Part shown: piece by piece, positions 1-6,949 of the stretch
Layout of the letters: each line of letters begins with the position of its first letter
Position numbering within the stretch: the stretch's first letter is position 1
Assembly (NCBI GenBank): GCA_015478945.1
Contig: JABUQX010099357.1
Coordinates: 17,501 to 27,561, forward strand
Length of the DNA: 10,061 bases
Source of the DNA: Trachelipus rathkii
Lineage: Eukaryota; Arthropoda; Malacostraca; Isopoda; Trachelipodidae
Reading direction: 5' to 3'
Notes under the pieces: model-generated
Told to the model about the DNA's origin: nothing
What the model saw: only the letters and a program-made list of their open reading frames with translations
Databases searched by the model: none
Position numbers and translations under genes: made by a program

Positions 1-60
1 TGATATATATACTATTGTATATATATATATATGAGTATTAAGGTATATATTAGTACTATA
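1..60. repeat. AT-rich simple repeat at left edge
   Basis: Imperfect (TA)n with single-base interruptions. It is cut by the window edge, so its full length is unknown. Confidence 0.85.
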
Positions 61-316
61 CGTAATATTGTCAAACAACAGACAGAAGATAAACGCTCAA
101 GGCATGCTCTACTGGCGACGGAGATTAGATTGAATAAGGTCGGCAGGACTGAAAGGTCTCTCTAGTCCGTTAGTATTCTAAAAAATGAGGGAATTTCTAA
201 ATCATTTTTAGATAAAATTTTTATACTAAGAGTAGTTAATATTTATCGGGCTTTAATCTATTGTATATTATTTAATAATAGGGTACAAAATAAGTTAATT
301 TATCAGCTAGGGGTAT
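61..316. other. Unassigned AT-rich single-copy-like DNA
   Basis: About 250 bases between two AT tracts. I find no convincing open frame, RNA gene or transposon motif on either strand. The left half (about 75-170) is less AT-rich and holds a weak 5 bp dyad (GGACT at 146-150, AGTCC at 164-168); this is too short to call a structured RNA. The rest drifts into A/T runs. Confidence 0.5.
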
Positions 317-608
317 ATTACTATATACTATCATGTGTATATTATATATTATATATATTTATATATATATATATATAATTATTTAATAAAATTAGTATAA
401 TAATATATACTATATATATATAGTATATATATATAGTGATGATATACATATATATATAGTAGTAATATAGTATAGTATATTATATATATATATGATATAT
501 GTATATATATATATATATTATATATATATATATATATATAGCTATATATATATATATATATATTATAATGAATATTCATTATTTATATTATATATATATA
601 TATATAAT
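317..608. repeat. (AT)n microsatellite tract
   Basis: Long interrupted TA dinucleotide repeat with occasional G or C. The 66-codon minus-strand frame across it encodes only alternating Ile and Tyr and is an artefact of the repeat. Confidence 0.95.
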
Positions 609-872
609 AAATAGTGTATTTAATTATAGATGTACTTGCAAGTAAAAACAGTTATGTAGTTATTACCGTGGTCAAAGTTGTCAAGCCAACTTGACAAGTG
701 CATTATTTATATATTAAAAATAAATAATTTTAATGTATTTAATTTACTTTCATTTCGATTATTTTTTTTTATACTAATAGTTTTTATATGAAAAGTAAAT
801 GAAGTTTTAAATAAATGAAATAAATTGATCAATTAATTATTCGAGAATTTAAAAAGGTGGGGTTAAAAGGAG
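609..872. other. Unassigned AT-rich DNA with small inverted repeats
   Basis: No coding signal is seen. Two short dyads are visible. One is an 8 bp stem, TTGTCAAG at 678-685 with CTTGACAA at 690-697, closed by a 4-base loop. The other is an imperfect 12-13 base pair of arms, ATTTACTTTCAT at 742-753 with ATGAAAAGTAAAT at 788-800, with one extra base. They could be remnants of a small foldback element or chance in AT-rich DNA; no flanking target duplication is evident. Confidence 0.45.
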
Positions 873-1358
873 GGTATTTAGGGGAAGGGGTGAATCATTA
901 CAACTTAATGAGAGAGTGAATCTTCACAACTTAGGGAGGGGAGGAGTGAATCTTTACAGCTTAAGGATCGGTGAATCTTAACAACTAACTTAAGGAGTGG
1001 GTTCAGATCTCATAACTAACTTGAGGAGGTGAGTCTTCACAATTAACTTAAGGAGGGATGAATCTTTAAAGCTAAATTAAGGAGGGGTGAATCTTCATAA
1101 CTAATTTAAGGAAAGAGTGAATCGCCCCAACTATCTTAAAGGGGGAGTAATCTTCACAACAAACTTAAGGGGTGGATCTTCACAACTAACTTGAGGGGAT
1201 GAATGTTTTCAAGTAATTGAAGATTGGGATGAATTTTCCCAACTAACGTAAGGAGAGGTGAATCTTCACAAGTAACTCGAGGGATGAATCATCACAACTA
1301 ACATAAGAAGGGATGAATCTTATCAACTAATCTGAGGGGTGAATTTCCACAACTTAAA
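873..1358. repeat. Degenerate minisatellite, ~25-36 bp units
   Basis: Diverged tandem copies of a unit built on the phrases 'aacttaaggag' and 'gtgaatcttcacaac'. Spacing varies from about 25 to 36 bases and copies differ by substitutions and small indels, which indicates an old array. The recurring GTGAATCTTCAC is itself a 5 bp dyad around TC. The array runs directly into the homogeneous 51 bp array at 1359, which is built from the same phrases, so the two share one origin. Confidence 0.85.
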
Positions 1359-1766
1359 GGAGTGAATCTTCATACCAAACAAGGGAAGGATGAATTTCCA
1401 TAACTTAAAGGAGTGAATCTTCATACCAAACAAGGGAAGGATGAATTTCCATAACTTAAAGGAGTGAATCTTCATACCAAACAAGGGAAGGATGAATTTC
1501 CATAACTTAAAGGAGTGAATCTTCATACCAAACAAGGGAAGGATGAATTTCCATAACTTAAAGGAGTGAATCTTCATACCAAACAAGGGAAGGATGAATT
1601 TCCATAACTTAAAGGAGTGAATCTTCATACCAAACAAGGGAAGGATGAATTTCCATAACTTAAAGGAGTGAATCTTCATACCAAACAAGGGAAGGATGAA
1701 TTTCCATAACTTAAAGGAGTGAATCTTCATACCAAACAAGGGAAGGATGAATTTCCATAACTTAAA
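1359..1766. repeat. Homogeneous 51 bp minisatellite, 8 copies
   Basis: Eight tandem copies of a 51 bp unit start at 1359, 1410, 1461, 1512, 1563, 1614, 1665 and 1716; by eye they are identical. Each unit is a higher-order pair of two diverged halves of about 24 and 27 bases, one with 'gagtgaatcttcatacc' and one with 'gatgaatttccataac', both related to the older units upstream. Because 51 is divisible by three, a minus-strand frame stays open for 173 codons as a 17-residue repeat. I read that as a by-product, since there is no sign of a gene around it. Identity between copies implies recent expansion or homogenisation. Confidence 0.95.
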
Positions 1767-1825
1767 GGATGTATTTTCACAACTATCTTGGGAGATGAAA
1801 GCTAAAAGTGAAGGGCTTAACTTTT
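1767..1825. repeat. Degenerate right edge of the minisatellite
   Basis: Partial diverged units (ggatgtattttcacaac, then gggagatgaaagc) follow the last exact 51 bp copy, so degenerate units flank the homogeneous block on both sides. This fits expansion from inside an older array. Confidence 0.7.
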
Positions 1826-1859
1826 GCAGGAGGTAAGAGAACAATGGAACAGTGCTTTA

Positions 1860-1912
<53 letters not shown>

Positions 1913-1979
1913 TATATAAAAAATTATTTTATATATATATAAATATATATATATATATAATATTATATAGTGATATATT
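1860..1979. repeat. (AT)n microsatellite tract
   Basis: About 50 bases of pure TA repeat followed by interrupted TA. It lies between the minisatellite and the ribozyme palindrome. Confidence 0.95.
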
Positions 1980-2141
1980 TTTAATTTTCAAACTATTTAA
2001 AACGATTTTTACAACCTTAACTTGCCACTCGTAACTTAGATTAAAAAAAAATAAATAAAAAGAGGGTAAAAAGGAAAAAAAGAAACATATAATAACACTT
2101 TAATAGAGAATATTAAAAGGGAAAGCAGGGGGGGAACCCAA

Positions 2142-2184
2142 GGTGTGATTTCGACTCTAGCTTGAGTCCTCATCAGACGCAGGA
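2142..2184 (-). ncRNA. Decayed mirror copy of the hammerhead ribozyme
   Basis: Read on the minus strand, the left arm has CTGATGA (2176-2170), the same GACTC-AAGCTA-GAGTC stem II hairpin and GAAA (2152-2149). The next bases are TC-ACACC instead of CGTC-ACGCC, so the CG dinucleotide of the ACGT stem III is missing. The upstream strand for stem I (TGCGT) pairs only imperfectly with ACACC, with a C/A mismatch in the middle. The core boxes are intact, but without stem III and a well-paired stem I it is probably inactive. This is inference from the consensus; activity cannot be judged from sequence alone. Confidence 0.6.
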
Positions 2185-2245
2185 AAATTCTGCTGGTGTC
2201 TGATGAGGACTCAAGCTAGAGTCGAAACGTCACGCCTTGGTTCCT
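2181..2245 (+). ncRNA. Candidate type I hammerhead self-cleaving ribozyme
   Basis: All elements of a type I hammerhead appear in order. Outer stem I is AGGAA (2181-2185) with TTCCT (2241-2245). An internal loop is formed by 2186-2194 and TTGG 2237-2240. Inner stem I is GGTGT (2195-2199) with ACGCC (2232-2236). The catalytic box CTGATGA is at 2200-2206. Stem II is GACTC (2208-2212) with GAGTC (2219-2223), closed by the loop AAGCTA. GAAA is at 2224-2227, and ACGTC at 2227-2231 is stem III plus the cleavage base. Expected cleavage is after C2231. Two departures are visible: an extra G (2207) between the CTGATGA box and stem II, and a stem III that is only the palindrome ACGT without a loop. Very short stem III hammerheads that act as dimers are known, for example in newt satellite DNA and in Penelope-like elements and animal retrozymes, and an extra base at the first position is tolerated in a viroid hammerhead. 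Self-cleavage itself is not shown. Confidence 0.75.
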
Positions 2246-2337
2246 TCCCCCTTCTAATATTCTCTACTAAAGTGTTAATATTTTTTCTCTTTCTTTTTTC
2301 CTTTCTACCTCTTCTTTTTATTTTTATTTTGTTTTAT

Positions 2338-2565
2338 ATATATATATATAGTATATTATATATTATATATTTCTTTTAAAATTTCTATTTATATATATAT
2401 ATATTATTATATAATATAATATATATAGTATAATATATAGAATATATATATATATAAATATATAATTAGATATATATATTTACGTAAATATCTATACTAT
2501 AAATATATATATATAAAGTATATTATATATATATATAGTAAAAATATATAATATAATATAATATA

Positions 2566-2608
<43 letters not shown>

Positions 2609-2677
2609 ATATGATATATATATTAATATAAATTATAAGATAATAGTTATTATCTATTATAAAAAAATATATTAAGA

Positions 2678-2742
<65 letters not shown>

Positions 2743-2792
2743 ATATTTATTTTAGATATAATTAATTATATTGTATATATTATATATATATA
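2338..2792. repeat. Long (AT)n microsatellite tract
   Basis: About 450 bases of interrupted TA repeat, including two long pure TA runs near 2570-2605 and 2680-2730. It abuts the right end of the ribozyme palindrome. Small non-TA stretches inside it (about 2645-2675) hold nothing I recognise. Confidence 0.95.
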
Positions 2793-2981
2793 ATTTCTGT
2801 TTAAAATTGCTATTAATCTGGAGGGAGTAGGAATGAATATTGATAGCTTGACACATGTCACAGCAGTCGGTAGCAAGGGGGGCGGGGAACAGTTACAAAT
2901 AAAAGGAATGATTTATTGCAGCGTAAAATTGGAAATAAAACTCATTGACAAATATATAAATACGATAGTGCATGCTAATTC
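2793..2981. other. Unassigned unique island between AT tracts
   Basis: A less AT-rich island with a G-run (GGGGGGCGGGG, 2876-2886) followed by A-rich sequence. I see no open frame of note and no RNA or transposon motif. Confidence 0.5.
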
Positions 2982-3090
2982 ATATATATATAATATATAG
3001 TTATATTATTATAAGTATATATATGTATGTATATATATATATATACTATAGTATAGTATATATAATATATATATATATAGCGTATATATA
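2982..3090. repeat. (AT)n microsatellite tract
   Basis: Interrupted TA repeat including TATG and TATAG variants, leading into the GATA and GA repeats. Confidence 0.9.
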
Positions 3091-3097
3091 ACTTTCT

Positions 3098-3172
3098 GAT
3101 AGATAGATAGTATAGATAGATAGATAGAGTAGAGAGAGAGAGAGAAAGAGGAGAGAGAGACAGAGAGAGAGA

Positions 3173-3209
<37 letters not shown>

Positions 3210-3247
3210 GAGAGAGAAGGGCGGGGAAGAGAGAGAGAGAGAGAGGA

Positions 3248-3296
<49 letters not shown>

Positions 3297-3382
3297 AGAG
3301 AGAGAGAGAGAGACGAGAGAGAGAGAGAGGAGAGAGAGAGAAGAGAGAGGCAGAGAGAGAGGAGAGAGCGAGAGAGAGAGAG
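3098..3382. repeat. Compound (GATA)n-(GA)n microsatellite
   Basis: Starts with GATA tetranucleotides (about 3098-3127) and continues as about 250 bases of GA with occasional GGA, GAA, C or T interruptions. One strand is almost purely purine, the kind of mirror-repeat tract that can form triplex (H-DNA). The 125-codon Ser/Leu-rich minus-strand frame over it is an artefact of the repeat. The R2/NeSL-type LINE relic lies immediately downstream. Confidence 0.95.
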
Positions 3383-3391
3383 GCAATCTTA

Positions 3392-3583
3392 ACTAATAAT
3401 ACACATCTTGATGGGGTGTTTGAGTCATTATTAAATGGTCCGACCTACAGATGCATCGTAAGTGAGCATTTCGATGCAGAATGTGTGTCGAAGTATCAAG
3501 AACTTCCATATGGAATCCAATTAGAGCCGGAAATAAATGTAATATGGATGCTAGGCTGTACAAGGATGCTCACGGAAAACTAA
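3392..3583 (+). other. Unassigned 63-codon open frame next to the LINE relic
   Basis: A frame with mixed residue composition stays open from the end of the GA tract to a TAA at 3581-3583. It lacks an obvious start codon and contains phrases such as EHFDAECVSKYQELPYG. I do not recognise a domain. It lies on the same strand and just upstream of the LINE relic, so it may be decayed N-terminal sequence of that element or a different fragment. A chance open frame cannot be excluded. Confidence 0.3.
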
Positions 3584-3629
3584 ATCATGCAAATCAGCCC
3601 CTAACATAATGGTATGGAACGAGTGTTCG

Positions 3630-4330
3630 TAAGAAGGTGAAGACAACCGTATTCGCGCAAAAATGAAGAAACCAAAGATCCTAGGCAAGTGAGACTATAT
3701 AACTTGCCTTCCCACAACTTAAAAGTGTTAACAGGAGTTCTAACCCAAAGGTTATACAAACATGTAGAAAGTAACAGCATCATTAGTGAAGAGCAAAAGT
3801 GATGTTAATAAGAAATAGCGGTACCACTATATACAAACGAACAGCTACATGAATAAATGAATAATTGAAAATAGGGTGTTAAAAGAATCTTGCGCATGAC
3901 GGTGGATTGGGACGTAGAAAAGCCATTCATGGCGAAGGAAATAATGAACTCTACAAAAGTTGACGGGAAAATAAAAGATCATGGAAGGGTAATAGGAAAT
4001 GTGGAAAATTAATTTAAAGCTTCCACATGAGAAAGGATTTAATGCAAATTAAAAATGTAAAGTAAAACAAGAGGGATTTATCAAGGGGACTCCAAGGTCC
4101 CTCTTTATTGTACAGGCATTTAGCCAAGTAGCTGATTAAATAATTAGAGACACGGATACGAATAAAAGAAAAGAAAAGAGAAATCTCACATCTTTTCTAC
4201 ATGGATGATATAAAAGCTATATTCATAAAGAAATGAGGAGTAGGCAGATAAAGGGGATTATGATTTTTTCGATCGGATATCAGAATTGATTTGTGGATTA
4301 GAAGTATGCAATTCTGAAGTTTAATAAAAG
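3630..4330 (+). pseudogene. Broken reverse transcriptase domain (YMDD type)
   Basis: Would have encoded the fingers and palm of a LINE reverse transcriptase, which copies element RNA at the nicked target site. At 3674-3799 a frame reads KDPRQVR..NLPSHNLKVLTGVL..EEQK, matching the conserved 'DP.NYRPI..L.....L' to 'EEQKGC' blocks. The following glycine codon has become the stop TGA (3800-3802). Near 3900 a weak WDVEKPF lies where the first catalytic-aspartate block (D..KAFD) belongs. RGIYQGDS occurs at 4070-4093 (the QGDSLSPLLF block), and HLFYMDDIK surrounds the catalytic YMDD at 4198-4209. At least two frameshifts separate these blocks. The YMDD aspartates survive, but the frame is dead. Continuous homology is lost before 3630. 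Confidence 0.8.
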
Positions 4331-4361
4331 GCTAGACAAAATATATTAGGCTGATCAACTT

Positions 4362-4961
4362 ATGGTGAATACAGCGTGGAAATTAAAGAATTGGGACAAG
4401 GAAGGAACTTATTCAAATTTCTTTGGAATGGAGGAGTTAGGACATGGATTGAAGAACGCAAATTATGAAGAAGAGAAAAAGAAAGGAATAAGCAAATTGA
4501 GAGTGAAGAAAATACTAAAAACCGAATTAAAAACAAGAAAAAAGGGACAAGATAGAGGCAATCAAGATATTGATAATACCAGAAATCAAATATTTTGGAA
4601 TTGTGGACTGGTACCAGCATGAAATAAAAACTCTAGACACAATAACAAAGAAACTCCTCCATCCACACAAACTAATTTACAAAAATCAGTGCGGAGCTCA
4701 TATACAATCCTCAGAGATGAAGGAGGTATGGGAATGACACACATATATAGAACCCACAAAAATGAAATAGTAGGATTAGCAGAATATATAGAAGGAAAAG
4801 AAAGTAAATTTATTGGATGGCTAAAAGAACATGAAGATTGTAACGCTGGAACAACTTCAATAACAAAAAAGGCAGCTGACTACCTCCATGAATTTAACAA
4901 CAATTTAAGAACACAGAATGGATGGAATGAGAAACACCTCAAAGAAAGAACTAAAATTTAA
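4362..4961 (+). pseudogene. LINE thumb/linker region, frameshifted
   Basis: Continuation of the same polyprotein past the palm domain. One frame (4362-4622) contains KEGTYSNFFGMEE, matching the 'E.YKYLG' block, then a helical KKILKTELKTR segment. A second frame (4561-4737) carries YFGIVDWYQHEIKTLDT and KKLLHPHKLIY, the usual 'Y..GI.dW...ei..lD...RKLLt.h....' block. A third (4689-4961) carries RDEGGMGMTHI, the usual 'EGGRGL' block, then a charged helical stretch ending KHLKERTKI. The frames overlap, so several small indels interrupted one ancestral frame. The open segments are pieces of one dead gene, not separate small proteins. The minus-strand 86-codon frame over 4360-4620 is a shadow. Confidence 0.8.
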
Positions 4962-5089
4962 AGGAAACGTATAAAACAACAAGAAAGAAAGCCTATGTTA
5001 TAGAATGGGAAGAACATAGACATGCCTAACATTTTAAAAAAGAAGTACTGAACAAGGGCTTTGTCGAAAAAGAAAAGTCGATAGAAACA

Positions 5090-5492
5090 ATTACAAGGGG
5101 ATTTTTGAAGTTGAATGACGAGAGAACTCTGATTACAGCTCAGGATTGGTGCCTAAAAACCAATTGGTTTAAAAAGCATATAGTAGGAGTCGATGACTCT
5201 GATAAATGCAGGATGTGTGGTGGAATTCGCAGAGACTGTGTCCCATATATTGTCCGGATATGAGAATCTGCTACATATGGGATAATACAGTGAAACACAC
5301 AATTCAGTATGCAAATCAATATTAATAGACTTTGCAAATTATATAAATATTGAACCACCTAATAATCATTGGAATTATAAACCCCCTGCAATAGTTGATA
5401 ATGATCATGTTCAAATTCTTTATGATTTTGGAATTCCCACGTATATATTTGTACCAAATATTAGACCGAATATTGTATTAATTAACAAATAA
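5090..5492 (+). pseudogene. Zinc knuckle and truncated restriction-like endonuclease of the LINE
   Basis: Tail of the polyprotein. A frame from about 5098 reads GFLKLNDERTLITAQDW.. and reaches CRMC (5207-5218), the first half of a C-x2-C...H-x4-C zinc knuckle. After a frameshift, ETVSHILSG supplies the histidine (5244-5246), but the last cysteine is tyrosine (TAT, 5259-5261). Then NHWNYKPP, ILYDFGIPT and RPNIVLINK follow in the order seen in relatives, where the core of the PD-(D/E)XK nuclease reads RPDIV. The catalytic aspartate is asparagine here (5469-5471), and TAA at 5490-5492 ends the frame before the expected VDI block. The domain that nicks target DNA is therefore lost three ways. An in-frame TAA also lies near 5279. 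Confidence 0.8.
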
Positions 5493-5508
5493 GTAATTAT
5501 TAAAATGC

Positions 5509-5848
5509 ATCGAGAATCAAATGTAAAAAAAATGACAAATCAAAACCTCTTTAAACCTTTTCAGCTTCACAACTCAACAATAAATTCGTAGGGAGAAATA
5601 AAATTTCTAAAATATGTTAGGGGAAATTCGAGGGGATTTTGAAGTTTTCAAAATTTGGTCACTCCAAAACGCACTTGTGTTATTCTTACCTAGAAACGAA
5701 TATGAAATGAAAAATCAAAACTTCTTTAAACATTTTAAGCTTCACAACTCAACAATGATTTTGTAGGGAGAAATAAAATTACTCGAATATGTTAGGAGAA
5801 ATTAGGGGATTTTTGTACATTCAAAATTTGTAACTCCAAATGCCTTAT
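5509..5848. repeat. Two diverged tandem copies of a ~175 bp repeat
   Basis: Blocks such as 'tcaaaacctctttaaac' (about 5540), 'cttcacaactcaacaa' (5565) and 'gtagggagaaataaaat' (5588) recur 175 bases later (5715, 5740 and 5763); the 'tcaaaatttg' block recurs at 173 because of a small indel. The copies are clearly diverged. The pair starts about 20 bases after the LINE frame ends and stops at the (AT)n tract, so it may be the LINE's 3' untranslated region, part of it duplicated, or an unrelated two-copy satellite. No coding potential is seen. Confidence 0.85.
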
Positions 5849-5849
5849 A

Positions 5850-5991
5850 TCATATATATATATATTATATATAATATATAAATATATATATAATATATAT
5901 ATATATATAATATATATATATATAATATATTATAGTATATTATATATATATATACTATTATAAATATTATATATATATACATATATATTAT
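5850..5991. repeat. (AT)n microsatellite tract
   Basis: Interrupted TA repeat between the end of the 175 bp repeats and the 3' end of the minus-strand LINE. It may include the simple-repeat tail of that LINE, but the two cannot be separated by eye. Confidence 0.95.
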
Positions 5992-6224
5992 ACTTCTTTT
6001 CTTTCTTTCTCACCTTCCTCTTTGGCCCAAGATTGGGGTAATGGGTGCTGTACAAGCATGCGGAGTAAGGATAATTAGTGTGCGTGTGAGGTGCGGGTTG
6101 AAAGTTGGTGTAGATGGTGACAAACGTCGAAAAGAAAGCCGTTTACCCTCTCTGAACCATTAATTAGTGAGAGCTCGTCAGACAGAAAATCCACCCTAAG
6201 CTTATGGGACCGCGACGGACTCAC
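5992..6224 (-). other. Probable 3' untranslated region of the LINE
   Basis: About 230 bases between the last recognisable LINE codons and the (AT)n tract. No poly(A) signal stands out; on the minus strand the end is purine-rich (GAAAGAAAGAAAAGAAG) and runs into TA repeats, which may serve as the simple tail common in LINEs. This reading is inference. Confidence 0.45.
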
Positions 6225-6949
6225 TATGAGTAATCTCAATGTATGCGGATTTAATCCCTGGCGCAGGTGGGCCCAAACCATGCCCCCATACAAAACCCGC
6301 ATTCTCTCCTATCATGCACACTTTAATTCTCGCCTCTGCCAAACTCAATTTCTCTCTTCAGACATTCGTTCACCGACGTATCTCACTTTCTCTTCGTCCT
6401 CGCCAGCCGGTGGTTCCCACACACTCTCCCTATACATGCGCGTAAGAACATGACTTTCTTCATCCTTTCCACATGCTACTCAAACCTCCTCAACATACTT
6501 TCATTTATTCTACTCATTTACCCCTTTCTTCAGACACAACACACTCTCTAATACGTTCATCTCATTTTATCAATTCTTTTCACACCTAGCATGCCCTAAG
6601 ATTGTCCATAACTGAACACATTGAAGCATTGTAAGATCTATACTTCTTAATTCAGCATATCTCACTACCAAATACAATAGACACAGGCAACAACAATACC
6701 CGTCATGTAAGACTCTAGGACACTCAAGATGTAGCCCTTTAGATTCACGCCAACGATTTTAATTGACAGCACCTTCCTGGCCATTTCACAACTTCCTACT
6801 ACACTCTGCATCATCCGTTCCTCTCGTGCACCATACCCTAATTTTAAACTCAGACATCTGTGGCTTCAGCTGCTCATGCCATCTAAATGAACTTCAACTG
6901 AGGACTGTCCTCACTCACAACAGCATAACTTACTCTTATCTACGTTATA
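6225..6949 (-). pseudogene. LINE C-terminal domain, broken
   Basis: Continues the polyprotein past the reverse transcriptase. Readable pieces in order are DDAECSRK near 6810, GLHLEC near 6735, a decayed 'YGSE' block near 6655, QLWTILGHA / MDNLRAC (M at 6609), DERIRECV near 6555, VCGNHRLARTKRK near 6410, VNECLKRE near 6365 and HDRRECGF near 6310. This matches the 'lyGSE', 'MDNLRG', 'GRPRKRW' and 'DR.EWR' blocks of the family. The function of this region is not well defined; it is thought to aid nucleic-acid binding. The stop cannot be placed exactly because frames shift. A minus-strand 75-codon frame (6302-6075) covers the last residues and runs into 3' untranslated sequence. Confidence 0.8.

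Larger units (their letters stand above)
2039..2337. mobile_element. Palindromic foldback element with a hammerhead motif on each arm
   Basis: The two halves are inverted copies of each other about a centre near 2188, with arms of roughly 149 bases. The inner 28 bases (2151-2178 against 2198-2225) pair perfectly around a 19-base spacer. Further out, AAGG(T/C)GTGA, the AGAGAATATTA block and the purine-rich tail of the left arm match the right arm's complement with substitutions and small gaps. Each arm carries a hammerhead-type core reading outward from the centre. The element lies in AT-rich DNA and has no coding capacity, so if mobile it would depend on another element's machinery. Foldback non-autonomous element, solo inverted Penelope-type terminal repeats and an inverted retrozyme duplication are all possible; the sequence alone does not decide. 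I could not identify target-site duplications because the flanks are low complexity. Confidence 0.8.
3584..5492 (+). mobile_element. Decayed R2/NeSL-type LINE (restriction-like endonuclease group)
   Basis: Plus-strand matches to one retrotransposon polyprotein run in colinear order across three frames: reverse transcriptase, thumb/linker region, a zinc knuckle, and the start of a restriction-like endonuclease. This order, with the nuclease at the C-terminus and no apurinic-type endonuclease at the front, marks the R2/NeSL kind of LINE rather than the kind at 5992-9690. Roughly 600 codons are covered where full-length relatives have about 1,000 or more, so the N-terminal part is missing or unrecognisable. 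Frameshifts and stops are spread throughout. I see no 28S rDNA in the flanks, so it is not sitting in the classical R2 target. The clade name is from memory of protein patterns; an alignment would be needed to fix it. Confidence 0.8.

Noticed and set aside
379..579. 66-codon Ile/Tyr minus-strand frame
   Set aside because: It is the translation of an (AT)n tract.
678..697. Rho-independent terminator or structured RNA from the 8 bp hairpin
   Set aside because: There is no T-run, the context is eukaryotic, and an 8 bp dyad in AT-rich DNA is weak evidence.
873..1766. CRISPR array
   Set aside because: The repeats are contiguous with no unique spacers, and the window is clearly eukaryotic.
1323..1844. 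173-codon minus-strand frame encoding a 17-residue tandem repeat
   Set aside because: The frame stays open only because the DNA unit is 51 bp, a multiple of three. It lies inside a minisatellite whose older copies do not keep the frame, and nothing around it looks like a gene.
3009..3386. 125-codon Ser/Leu-rich minus-strand frame
   Set aside because: It is the translation of the (GA)n tract and adjoining TA repeats.
4360..5358. Minus-strand frames of 72-86 codons
   Set aside because: They are shadows of the plus-strand LINE relic.
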